Of a DNA stretch of 44,896 nucleotides, positions 1-7,484 are shown piece after piece. The position numbers and the translations under genes were made by a program. The notes beneath the pieces are model-generated. The model was not told where the DNA came from. It did no database searches and saw only the letters and a program-made list of their open reading frames with translations. Positions within the stretch are counted from its first letter, which is position 1. Every line of letters begins with the position of its first letter. Origin of the DNA: Planctomycetaceae bacterium (GTDB lineage Bacteria; Planctomycetota; Planctomycetia; Planctomycetales; Planctomycetaceae); NCBI GenBank assembly GCA_021732995.1, contig JAKFWA010000064.1, positions 1 through 44,896 of the forward strand. The letters run 5' to 3'.

Positions 1-37
1 CCCCAGCCCCTCTCCCCGAAGGGGCGAGGGGAGCAGG
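1..37 (+). repeat. GC-rich palindromic dispersed repeat, copy 1 (cut by window edge)
   Basis: CCCCAG followed by a hairpin: CCCCTCTCCCC, loop GAA, GGGGCGAGGGG, then AGCAGG. The same core recurs at 42311-42359, and its first 12 bases recur at 44885-44896. It lies 16 bp beyond the stop codon of the minus-strand aminotransferase gene. There is no T-run, so it is not a classical terminator, but its 3' position suggests a REP-like or transcript-end role. Confidence 0.75.
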
Positions 38-53
38 TTGTGGAGGTGACTTC

Positions 54-1238
54 TCAGGCACCACGATAGAACGCGTTAGCTGCGGCGACGCCGGCTCCGG
101 AAGGCAGGTTGACCTTCTGGTCGAGCAGGCATTTGTCGAGAGCGGCCAGGAATGCCAGCACGTTGCGCGGCTGGGCGGTTTCTCCCATCAGTCCGATGCG
201 CCAGGTTTTGCCTTTCATCGGTCCGAGGCCACCACCGATCTCAATGCCGAACTCGTTGAGTAACTGCGATCGCACCGCGACGTCGTCGGCACCGGCCGGG
301 ATCAGCACGGCGTTCAACATCGGTAACTGAAAACCTTCAGCCACAGCGTACTCGATACCCATCGCCTTCAGGCCCGCCTTCAAGGCTCCGTGATTGCGCT
401 TGTGCCGCGCGTGCCGGGCAGTGAGACCTTCTTCCAGCACCAGCCGCAGCGCCTCATGAATCGCATAGTTCATATTGATGGGAGCGGTGTGGTGGTAGGC
501 ACGCGACTGGCCCCAGTAGTTCCGCACCATCGACATGTCGAGGTACCAACTGCGGACCTTCGTCTTCCGCTTCTCAATGACTTCAACCGCTCGGGCGCTG
601 AAGGTCACTGGTGCGAGTCCAGGCGGGCAGCTCAGGCACTTCTGGGTTCCGCTGTAGACGGCGTCCAGTTGCCAGTCATCGACTTTCACAGGCACGCCGC
701 CCAGCGAGGTCACGCAGTCGGTCAGCAGTAGGCATCCGGCCGCATGCACGACCTTGGAAATCTCTTCCAAAGGCTGCAAAGCACCCGTTGAGGTCTCAGC
801 ATGGACTATGCCCAGCACCTTCGGATTGTGTTGCTTCACTGCGGCCGCGATTTCGTCAGCCGAGAAGACTTCACCGAATGGACGTTCGAGTTTCACAACC
901 TGCGCACCGGCTCGTTCCGCGACGTCGGCCATGCGGCCACCGAAGACGCCGTTAATACAGACGATCATCTTGTCGCCGGGCTCGATCAGATTGACGACGC
1001 AGGTTTCCATGCCCGCCGAACCAGTGCCGCTGACGGCCAGAGTCATCTCGTTCTTGGTCTCAAAGACCTCCCGCAGCATGCCCTGAACTTCATTCATCAC
1101 GGTGAGGAAGTACGGGTCGAGGTGTCCGACGGTCGGGGCGCCCAGCATGGCGAGAACGCGGGCGTGAGTGTCACTCGGGCCGGGCCCCATCAAAACGCGA
1201 CGCGGTGGATTCAAGGGTTGCACGAGTTTGTCCGACAT
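54..1238 (-). CDS. Class V PLP-dependent aminotransferase (alanine-glyoxylate / serine-pyruvate type)
   Basis: This 394-residue protein has the usual length for the alanine-glyoxylate/serine-glyoxylate aminotransferase family of fold-type I PLP enzymes, which move an amino group from alanine or serine to glyoxylate or pyruvate. The N-terminal [17 protein letters not shown] is the family signature for the substrate-binding entry. GTGSAGMET (about 71-79) is the phosphate-binding region, TDCVTSLGG (about 173-181) holds the aspartate that contacts the pyridine nitrogen, and [13 protein letters not shown] contains the Schiff-base lysine, Lys200. The ATG at 1238 is preceded by GAGG at 6-base spacing. 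No signal peptide is seen, so it is cytoplasmic. It is the first of a minus-strand run and a dispersed repeat follows its stop codon. Substrate choice between alanine and serine cannot be decided from sequence. Confidence 0.92.
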   Translation of the reverse strand: MSDKLVQPLNPPRRVLMGPGPSDTHARVLAMLGAPTVGHLDPYFLTVMNEVQGMLREVFETKNEMTLAVSGTGSAGMETCVVNLIEPGDKMIVCINGVFGGRMADVAERAGAQVVKLERPFGEVFSADEIAAAVKQHNPKVLGIVHAETSTGALQPLEEISKVVHAAGCLLLTDCVTSLGGVPVKVDDWQLDAVYSGTQKCLSCPPGLAPVTFSARAVEVIEKRKTKVRSWYLDMSMVRNYWGQSRAYHHTAPINMNYAIHEALRLVLEEGLTARHARHKRNHGALKAGLKAMGIEYAVAEGFQLPMLNAVLIPAGADDVAVRSQLLNEFGIEIGGGLGPMKGKTWRIGLMGETAQPRNVLAFLAALDKCLLDQKVNLPSGAGVAAANAFYRGA

Positions 1239-1360
1239 GACGAGCCTCGAAAGATGAAGAGTAATTATCGGCGACGAGCTTCGACGTGCGAAAGTCCTCA
1301 GCTCGGCGATTGAGATTTAGCAGAAAGCATTATGGAAGCGGAGCCAGAGGCTCAAGGAAG

Positions 1361-2167
1361 CTAATTCTTTGGATCTTGCGGACGCGGGCGGAAGAATCGC
1401 ATGGACTGCAGCACGACCATCTTGCGGCGTGCGAGTCGGACCGTCAGCGACAGCAAGTAGTTCTGCCAGCCGGGGATGACGTACTGTCGGCCGCGTTCGT
1501 TGGCTCGAATCGCTTTGCGGGCCACGTATTCGGCCGTGTGAAAGCGGTGCTTCGCCAGCCAGCCGCTGACGCCAGCGATGTCGAAGAATTCGGTCTCAGT
1601 CGTGCCGGGGCAGAGCGCGGTGATCGTCACTCCGCGATTGCGACATTCGGCCCACAGAGCTTCGCTGAAGTGCAGCACGAACGCCTTCGTCGCAGAGTAG
1701 ACGGGCATGTATGCCACGGGCTGGAAACCGGCGATCGACGCCAGATTGATGATGCCGCCGTGTCCCCGTTCCAGCATGGGGGCGACGAATAGGTATGTAA
1801 GCTCCGTCAGCGACGCAATGTTGAGCTGGACCATCTGCTTCATGCGAGCCGGATCAGTGTCGCTGATCGTGCCGACAAAGCCGAAGCCCGCATTATTGAC
1901 CAGCAGTTCGACCGCCATGCCGCGACGTTTGACCTCGTCAAACAGTCGCTTGGGCTCCCCCGGATCCACCAGGTCGCCGATGATGATCTCGCAACGCGTG
2001 CCATGCCGCGTATGGAGTTCACTGGCCAGTTCACGCAACCGATCTTCGCGGCGAGCTGTCAAAATGAGATGCATGCCGCGAGCCGCCAGCAGACGCGCGA
2101 AGGCTGCACCGATGCCTGACGAGGCTCCAGTGACGAGCGCCCAGCGGTCTGCGTAGGCTTCAATCAA
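1361..2167 (-). CDS. Short-chain dehydrogenase/reductase (classical SDR)
   Basis: This 268-residue NAD(P)-dependent oxidoreductase shows the full set of classical SDR motifs: TGASSGIG (13-20) for the cofactor pyrophosphate, TARRED (37-42) with basic residues that favour NADPH, NNAG (91-94), catalytic Ser144 in NLASIAG, and the YSATK motif with Tyr157 and Lys161. PGTTETEF follows the active site as in DltE/YqjQ-type SDRs. The start is TTG at 2167, supported by GGGAG eight bases upstream. The C-terminus is basic and hydrophobic (LLSLTVRLARRKMVVL), perhaps for membrane association. The substrate is unknown. It lies 122 bp upstream of the aminotransferase on the same strand, but nothing shows that the two form a pathway. 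Confidence 0.9.
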   Translation of the reverse strand: MIEAYADRWALVTGASSGIGAAFARLLAARGMHLILTARREDRLRELASELHTRHGTRCEIIIGDLVDPGEPKRLFDEVKRRGMAVELLVNNAGFGFVGTISDTDPARMKQMVQLNIASLTELTYLFVAPMLERGHGGIINLASIAGFQPVAYMPVYSATKAFVLHFSEALWAECRNRGVTITALCPGTTETEFFDIAGVSGWLAKHRFHTAEYVARKAIRANERGRQYVIPGWQNYLLSLTVRLARRKMVVLQSMRFFRPRPQDPKN

Positions 2168-2508
2168 ATGTGCGACTCCCTGTTGCTGCGGCCCTCAACT
2201 GACGCCGCAATGGCCCTTCAAGACGAGCCCGGATTCTAGCGTGCAAGAGTCGGATTGAAAGAATCTGCTGGTCTCGGCAAGTCCATCAACCCGCATTATG
2301 CCAACACATCAGAACGAGTTGTTACGTTCGTTGAAACCGGCGCGACGATCGCCGGTTGCGTGCGGCTGATGCGACTTAAGCGTCTCATCTACCGTGACCG
2401 TCTTGAGCTTCTCCGCAAAAACCAGTTCTAAAAAGCCAGACAGCTCAACACCGGCCGGCGCTGAGCTGTCTGAATTGACTGTTCTTTGATCGGGACCAGC
2501 CGAGCTGG
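2168..2508. other. Intergenic region between SDR and Cys-rich lipoprotein genes
   Basis: No credible coding frame is seen. The stretch holds a strong minus-strand terminator (2430-2472, listed separately) and a perfect 8-bp inverted repeat, AACCGGCG / CGCCGGTT at 2335-2342 and 2350-2357 with a 7-base spacer, of unknown role. The SDR promoter should also lie here, but I cannot place it with confidence. Confidence 0.6.
2430..2472 (-). terminator. Rho-independent terminator of the Cys-rich lipoprotein gene
   Basis: A perfect 11-bp inverted repeat, CAGACAGCTCA (2437-2447) and TGAGCTGTCTG (2462-2472), with a GC-rich 14-base loop. Read on the minus strand, the stem is followed by GGC and five T residues (2434-2430). 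It begins 36 bp after the stop codon at 2509, the right place to end that transcript. Confidence 0.85.
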
Positions 2509-3150
2509 TTACTTCACTGGCGTCGGCACCCAGTTTACCTGGCGCGGGCCTGACGACGGTGGCAGGATCGGGATCAGAGTCGAACCCATCGGTGCCAGCG
2601 GTGCCGGTTCAGTCTTCCTGTCCTCCGCTGGTGGAGCGGGAGTTGGTGCCGTGTTGAGCATCGGGTTCTGGCCGGGGATCACTTCACCTTCGTAAAGCGG
2701 GCCACTTTGAGGGCTTACGTACGGAGCCCCGCCACAGGCCGAGCAACTCGCCGGCATCGGGCTGCCACATCCGCAAGAAGACATCTGGGGCGCCGAACAG
2801 GAGCCACAGTTGGAAGGCATGTAACCACTGAAGCTGGGGCTACCGCATCCGCACGATGTTGGAGCACCACCGCCGCAACTGCAGTTTGCCGGAGCACCGT
2901 AGCTCATTGGAGCACCGCAACCGGCACAACTATGGCCTTTGGGCGCAGCGCACAGCGGGCAATTGTCCTGCTTATGCTTGCACTTCTTCTTCAGGCTCAG
3001 CTTGGGCCACGAGGATTTGTGGCAACCGCAACCCTGATGGTCGTGGTTCTGCCAGGCTGGTTCGTCATACTGGCAGCATTGAGTACTCGAGCAGCCCACG
3101 ACAAACGAAAGCGTGAGCAACATGGCGAAGCACGACAGCAGAAGCCTCAT
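2509..3150 (-). CDS. Cys-rich, low-complexity lipoprotein
   Basis: A 213-residue predicted lipoprotein: MRLLLSCFAMLLTLSFVVGC is a signal peptide ending in a lipobox (VVGC). From the lipobox on there are about 20 cysteines, many in CxC or CxxC pairs, with repeated SCGCGSP and CGAP units in the middle and a Pro-rich tail. The reading frame is open further upstream, but the ATG at 3150 has GAGGA five bases before it and starts the signal peptide cleanly; the in-frame ATG at 3162 lacks a ribosome site. The family is not recognised beyond similarity to Cys-rich planctomycete surface proteins. Paired cysteines and histidines suggest metal binding or disulfide cross-linking in the envelope. It is transcribed divergently from a Mn/Zn-type permease gene 200 bp away, which makes metal handling worth testing. 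A terminator follows it. Confidence 0.75.
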   Translation of the reverse strand: MRLLLSCFAMLLTLSFVVGCSSTQCCQYDEPAWQNHDHQGCGCHKSSWPKLSLKKKCKHKQDNCPLCAAPKGHSCAGCGAPMSYGAPANCSCGGGAPTSCGCGSPSFSGYMPSNCGSCSAPQMSSCGCGSPMPASCSACGGAPYVSPQSGPLYEGEVIPGQNPMLNTAPTPAPPAEDRKTEPAPLAPMGSTLIPILPPSSGPRQVNWVPTPVK

Positions 3151-3263
3151 AGCCGTCCTCATGGCAGGGACAAACAAGTCCGGTAAGATCGTCGTCACCG
3201 ACGACTGGGGGCTCGGGTGCCGTCCCTGGACACCGTCCACCGTTAGCTGAATCGGCGTTCGGA

Positions 3264-3282
3264 TTAGGTAAACTTTACCGGT
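3264..3282 (+). promoter_or_regulatory. Candidate DtxR/MntR-type operator in the divergent intergenic region
   Basis: GGTAAA-C-TTTACC at 3267-3279 is a perfect 6-bp palindrome around a central C. Extended left it reads TTAGGTAAA, close to the TTAGG half-site of DtxR/IdeR boxes; the right half matches poorly. It lies 68 bp before the permease ATG and 113 bp before the lipoprotein start on the other strand. The assignment rests on pattern resemblance only. Confidence 0.4.
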
Positions 3283-3350
3283 TGTTCCCAAAATTCCGGT
3301 TTTCGGACTCACTTGAACCGAAGCCGTTGTTTGCTCAAAAAGGCGGCGCC

Positions 3351-4760
3351 ATGTTTGGCTGGACAAGTCTGGACACCTGGATTGCATGCACGGCAGCGCT
3401 AGCGGCGATGTCGTGCGCGATTCCGGGCACGTTCCTCGTCCTGCGCAAGCAAAGCATGTTGGGAGATGCCCTCAGTCACACCGTCTTGCCGGGCATTGTG
3501 GCTGCATTCCTCTTCGCTGGGGCTTTTGGCGGCGATTCGAACAGTCCGACAAGCCACTCCCTGCTGCTGTTGGGGGCCGTTGTGTCCGGTCTGGTGACGA
3601 CGTTTCTGTCGGAGACGGTGCGCAAGCTGGGTGGCGTCGAGGATTCAGCGGCCCTGGGAATTGTCTACACTTCCCTGTTTGCCTTCGGGTTACTGCTGAT
3701 TCGCCTGTTCGCCGACAGCGTGCATCTGGATGCGGACTGCGTGTTATTCGGAGCTGTGGAAACGGCGGTGCTCGAAACCTGGGGCAACACAAATATTCCG
3801 TCAGCCATGCTGCTCAACGGCGGCCTGCTGATCGTCAATACATTGCTCGTTCTGCTGTGCTTCAAAGAGCTGCGGCTGACGGCCTTTGACCCGGCCTTAG
3901 GTGCCAGTCTCGGTATTCGACCGGCTCTCGTGACGTACGGGCTGATGGCAATGACCTCGCTGACTCTGGTGGCTGCATTTGAGTCGGTTGGATTGATTCT
4001 TGTGGTGACCGTGCTCGTGACGCCGGCCTCAACCGCGCTGTTACTCTCGGATCGACTCAGTGTCGTGCTGGTCTCGTCGGTCGTGATCGCAGGGCTCGCG
4101 GGATTCGTGGGCCATGCGTCGTCGATCATGATTCCGTCGCTGGTGTTCCAGCCGCTGGGTTTCACGACCGTGTCCGACTCCAGCACGGCCGGCATGGCTG
4201 CTCTGGTGTGCGGAGTTTTCTTTGCTCTGGCCTTCCTGTTTGGACGCCGTCGCGGTCTGGTGACTTCGGTGCTGCGGAACTGGAAGCTCAGCTTTCGTAT
4301 CGCCTGCGAAGACCTGCTCGGCCTGATGTATCGTTCTGAAGAAGCCGCACAGGCCGTCAAGAAGTCTGAACTGGCCTTGCACGATCATCACGCGTGGCTG
4401 GCGCCAGTGTTCCGTCGCCTGGCGTTCTGGCGGCTCACCAAGCTGGGGCTGGTCGCCACCGAAGGCGCGACCTGCAAACTGACGCCGACCGGTCATGAAA
4501 CCGCCGAACGCCTCGTGAGATCGCACCGCTTGTGGGAGTCTTATATGGCTCGACACTTCTCGCTGCCGGGCGATCATCTGCATGCACCGGCGGCTCGGGT
4601 CGAACACTTCCTCGACGAGAACCTGCTGGCGGAACTGGATCGCGAACTCGATCGTCCCGGCGCCGACCCGCATGGCCGATCCATTCCGACCACCACTAGC
4701 CCCGCCACTGCGCAACCGGTAGATTCCAATTCCGACGGCGCTGATGCTCGGCGCGGCTGA
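3351..4760 (+). CDS. Mn/Zn/Fe-type ABC transporter permease fused to a DtxR-like C-terminal domain
   Basis: This 469-residue fusion starts with about 290 residues of an ABC-3 family permease (MntB/ZnuB/TroC type), the inner-membrane channel for Mn, Zn or Fe import: many hydrophobic segments, with the family motifs LRKQSMLGDALSH and HLDADCVLFG. After an RRRG linker comes a cytoplasmic winged-helix region (LTKLGLVATEGATCKLTPTGHETAERLVR) and a DtxR-type metal-binding/dimerisation segment (GDHLHAPAARVEHFLDE ... ADPHGRSIP). The EH pair of the DtxR metal site is kept, while the nearby Cys of DtxR appears to be Ala. The ATG at 3351 begins the first membrane segment; an upstream in-frame extension to 3282 has no ribosome site and crosses the palindrome. 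The ATPase and binding-protein genes expected beside it are absent. Whether the regulatory domain senses metal to gate transport or binds DNA is unknown. Confidence 0.88.
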   Translation: MFGWTSLDTWIACTAALAAMSCAIPGTFLVLRKQSMLGDALSHTVLPGIVAAFLFAGAFGGDSNSPTSHSLLLLGAVVSGLVTTFLSETVRKLGGVEDSAALGIVYTSLFAFGLLLIRLFADSVHLDADCVLFGAVETAVLETWGNTNIPSAMLLNGGLLIVNTLLVLLCFKELRLTAFDPALGASLGIRPALVTYGLMAMTSLTLVAAFESVGLILVVTVLVTPASTALLLSDRLSVVLVSSVVIAGLAGFVGHASSIMIPSLVFQPLGFTTVSDSSTAGMAALVCGVFFALAFLFGRRRGLVTSVLRNWKLSFRIACEDLLGLMYRSEEAAQAVKKSELALHDHHAWLAPVFRRLAFWRLTKLGLVATEGATCKLTPTGHETAERLVRSHRLWESYMARHFSLPGDHLHAPAARVEHFLDENLLAELDRELDRPGADPHGRSIPTTTSPATAQPVDSNSDGADARRG

Positions 4761-4788
4761 CCTGCCTCTCGCGTAAGGAGATTTCACG

Positions 4789-5292
4789 GTGAAAGAACCA
4801 CGTTCGAACGATCGGTTTGTGTGGCTGGTGCTGGGCCTGCTGGCGGGTTTGGCGATTGCGTCCGTGTGGCCTCATGAACCCGTGCAAGCCTCGGCGACCG
4901 ATCGCAATCAGAAGTTTGCAATGATCACCACCCCCGTCGGTGGCGGTTACGAAGGTATCTTCATTTTGGACTTCCTCACCGGACGTTTGACCGGAGCTGT
5001 GCTCGGTCGCACGCGGAACGGCACCGAGTTCACCAACTTCTACGCCCGCAATGTCGCGGAAGACTTTGAAGTTACGGGCGAAGCGAACTATGCCATCACG
5101 GGCGGCTTCGCTGAAATTCAGGCCAAGGGCGGCCTGCAGTGGGGCAACAGCGCGATCTACGTCGCCGAGATGAATTCAGGCAAAGTGGCCGCCTACGCGA
5201 TTCCCTTCAAAGTGACACAAGTGCCGATTCCACCAGTTCCGCTGGCTCCGCTGGCACAGTACCCCTTCCGTACGCAGAACGTCGCTCAGTAG
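4789..5292 (+). CDS. Conserved exported protein of unknown function
   Basis: A 167-residue protein beginning with a GTG codon at 4789, set by AAGGAG eight bases upstream. Residues 10-27 (VWLVLGLLAGLAIASVWP) form one membrane anchor or uncleaved signal; the rest, including TPVGGGYEGIFILDFLTGRLTGAVLG, is probably outside the cytoplasm and looks like a small beta-rich domain with a Pro-rich tail. I do not recognise a named family; proteins of this size and pattern occur in planctomycetes. It starts 28 bp after the permease-DtxR gene and is followed by a strong terminator, so the two probably share a transcript. A role in metal transport is not indicated by its residues: there are no cysteines and no His clusters. 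Confidence 0.7.
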   Translation: MKEPRSNDRFVWLVLGLLAGLAIASVWPHEPVQASATDRNQKFAMITTPVGGGYEGIFILDFLTGRLTGAVLGRTRNGTEFTNFYARNVAEDFEVTGEANYAITGGFAEIQAKGGLQWGNSAIYVAEMNSGKVAAYAIPFKVTQVPIPPVPLAPLAQYPFRTQNVAQ

Positions 5293-5340
5293 TTCAGTGA
5301 CACTTACGGCGACCGTTTGATCGCAGAGGCATACGTCAGC

Positions 5341-5373
5341 AAGGACGGACTTATGGGTCCGTCCTTTGTTTTT
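5341..5373 (+). terminator. Rho-independent terminator after the permease / exported-protein pair
   Basis: AAGGACGGAC (5341-5350), loop TTATGG, GTCCGTCCTT (5357-5366), then TG and five T residues. It lies 48 bp after the stop codon at 5292 and just before the 3' end of the convergent HD-GYP gene. Confidence 0.9.
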
Positions 5374-5384
5374 GTGCCACGGCT

Positions 5385-6632
5385 TTATTCGTCATCCGCG
5401 TAGCGAATCTGGATCTCGGTGATTTCGCCTGCGCGGCGGAAGAAGGCGTCGAGCACTGTCGGGTCGAAGTGCTGGCCGCGCTTTTCTTCGAGCATCTGGA
5501 AGCACTGCTCACGCGGGATGGGTTTTTTGTAGGGACGCTTGCTGCTCAACGCATCGAACACGTCAGCCACGGCAGTGATTCGGCCTTCGACGGGGATATC
5601 TTCGCCTGCCAGCCCCAGCGGATAGCCGGCGCCGTTCCACCATTCATGATGTGTCAGCGCGATGCGGCAGGCCATGCTCATGACCGGTGACGCCTTCGGA
5701 TCCAGCAGCTTGCTGCCGATCTTGGTGTGCTCTTTCAAGCGGCTCCATTCATCGGTCGCCATGCATTCGATGATCTGCTTGCCGAAGCCGGTGTGCTTCT
5801 GCATGAAGTCGAACTCTTCCGGGTCGAGCTTGCCGGGCTTGTGCAGGATGGCATCCGGGATGCCGATCTTGCCGACGTCGTGCAGTTGAGCGGCCATCTC
5901 CAGAGCTTCCACCTGCGCGTCGTTGAAGCCCATTTCGCGAGCGATCACGCCCGCATACTTGCCGACTCGGATGACGTGCCGACCGGTGTCGTTGTCACGA
6001 AACTCGGCAGCACGAGCCAGGCAGTAAATCACCTGACGGCGCGACTCGGCCAGCTCGCGAGTGCGTTCCTGGACCTGACGTTCCAGGTTGATCGAGTAGT
6101 TCGCCACCATGTCGAAGTGCAACTTCAGCGTCAGCACGTTGCGGACGCGCAGGACCAGTTCGCCGGGCTCCACCGGCTTTGAAAGAAAGTCATTCGCGCC
6201 CAACTGCAGAGCTTCAGTCTTCACCGATGCATCGGCGGATGCTGTCAGCACAATCACCGGAATCGTCGCCAGTTGCGGGGTGGCCTTCATGATCCGGAGC
6301 AGATCGAGACCGCTGACTTCGGGCATCATGATGTCGAGCAGTACCACGTCCGGCGGATTCTGCTGCATCAGGCTGATGGCCTTGGTGGAATCAGTCGTCG
6401 TTGCGAACCGCTGATAACCCGCGTGCTGCAGAAACTTCTGCACGACCATGATGTTGTAGGGTTCATCGTCCACAATCATCAGATTGGCGTGCAGCGTCTG
6501 GTCCTTTAATCCGCTGACTGACTGCGATGCGGATCCGCTCTTCAGATTCTCAGCTTGAACGAGTCGCATGGCGCGGTCCAGTTGCTGACTCGCCGCCGTC
6601 GATTGTTGCTGCCCGACAACAGAACTGACCAT
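5385..6632 (-). CDS. Response regulator with HD-GYP cyclic-di-GMP phosphodiesterase output
   Basis: A 415-residue cytoplasmic two-domain regulator. Residues about 48-165 are a receiver domain with the acidic pair Asp55-Asp56, phospho-acceptor Asp100 (VLLDIMMP) and Lys152. Residues about 200-400 are an HD-GYP domain: HD at 251-252 in QLHDVGKIGIPD, HHE at 328-330, GYP at 336-338, and ADVFDALSSKRPYKK. These are the metal-binding and catalytic features of active c-di-GMP hydrolases, so I infer phosphorylation-controlled breakdown of c-di-GMP. The first 45 residues are Gln/Ser-rich and look disordered. No cognate histidine kinase gene lies next to it. The ATG at 6632 has only a weak AGG upstream. 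It is separate from the chemosensory cluster at 21-34 kb, though cross-talk is possible. Confidence 0.93.
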   Translation of the reverse strand: MVSSVVGQQQSTAASQQLDRAMRLVQAENLKSGSASQSVSGLKDQTLHANLMIVDDEPYNIMVVQKFLQHAGYQRFATTTDSTKAISLMQQNPPDVVLLDIMMPEVSGLDLLRIMKATPQLATIPVIVLTASADASVKTEALQLGANDFLSKPVEPGELVLRVRNVLTLKLHFDMVANYSINLERQVQERTRELAESRRQVIYCLARAAEFRDNDTGRHVIRVGKYAGVIAREMGFNDAQVEALEMAAQLHDVGKIGIPDAILHKPGKLDPEEFDFMQKHTGFGKQIIECMATDEWSRLKEHTKIGSKLLDPKASPVMSMACRIALTHHEWWNGAGYPLGLAGEDIPVEGRITAVADVFDALSSKRPYKKPIPREQCFQMLEEKRGQHFDPTVLDAFFRRAGEITEIQIRYADDE

Positions 6633-6845
6633 GACGCCCGACCTGAAAGAGAGAGTTCAACGACATCGCTTTGCTTCCAAAGCTGCCAAACTCTGTGACG
6701 AGCTGCACCGACATGTCGGCTCGTCTTTGCGCCGAGATGCGCATCCTCAGCAAAGAGCGGACGGTTGTGCCGATTATGCGGAGGTGAATCCAGAAATGTA
6801 ATGAATGTAATTACACTTGTCGGGGTGACGCGATCCTTGGATTGC

Positions 6846-7412
6846 TCAAAGGGGCAGGCCGCGTGCGGTGCGGATGCGTCGCACCTCGCCCATCACGTTC
6901 TCAATGATTTTGCCATTCCGCTCGATGGATGCGAACTCGCGCAGGTTGACGAAGAGGTTCAGCGCCGCGGCGGCGATCGCCACGGTCATGTGAATGTTGG
7001 CTCCGGTAAGGCCAAACCAGCCCTGAAAGCCGACTCGCGAACCTGGATCAGCCGCGCCGCCAAACGCTCCGGTGGCGACCAGCAAGAGAATCTCCGCCGT
7101 GATCAGGGGCAGCAGGCGATACTTGATCCGTTGGCTTTCGGCGTGAAACTCGTTCGAGAGCGAATACACGCGACTGGTCTCTTCGATCCAGCGGCCAGTG
7201 CCCATGAAGTATGTGAAGACGATCGCGTGCACCAGGGCCACGAAGCACAAGGTGCCCAAGCCCACCAGAATATGTCGCGACACGGAGGGCTGAGATGCGA
7301 GCAGCTTGGCGTCGTCGATGTTGAGCCCCAGCAGAAACGCGATCAGGACGAACATCGTCCCGACCGTGGATAACGTCAAAAAAATGCGCGTCACGAGCCA
7401 GCCTTCACTCAA
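6846..7412 (-). CDS. Small integral membrane protein, unknown function
   Basis: A 188-residue protein with about four hydrophobic segments: residues 9-30 (RIFLTLSTVGTMFVLIAFLLG), 46-70, 100-118 and 139-155, with a basic C-terminal tail (EVRRIRTARGLPL) likely in the cytoplasm. No family is recognised. The longest frame starts at a TTG (7412) without a ribosome site; a GTG six codons on (7394) has GAAGG seven bases upstream and may be the true start. It follows the PSD1-type gene on the same strand, 72 bp after its stop, and may be co-transcribed with it. Confidence 0.65.
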   Translation of the reverse strand: MSEGWLVTRIFLTLSTVGTMFVLIAFLLGLNIDDAKLLASQPSVSRHILVGLGTLCFVALVHAIVFTYFMGTGRWIEETSRVYSLSNEFHAESQRIKYRLLPLITAEILLLVATGAFGGAADPGSRVGFQGWFGLTGANIHMTVAIAAAALNLFVNLREFASIERNGKIIENVMGEVRRIRTARGLPL

Positions 7413-7484
7413 AGAACAGTGTTGCGGTTCTGAGTTTGGCGCAGCCGTTCAACACGAACAAGCGAGCCGCAGACATCGCATCCA

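Noticed and set aside
5385-6632. HD-GYP gene as a member of the chemosensory system
   Set aside because: It is 15 kb away and separated by unrelated genes on both strands; only the general idea of c-di-GMP cross-talk supports a link.
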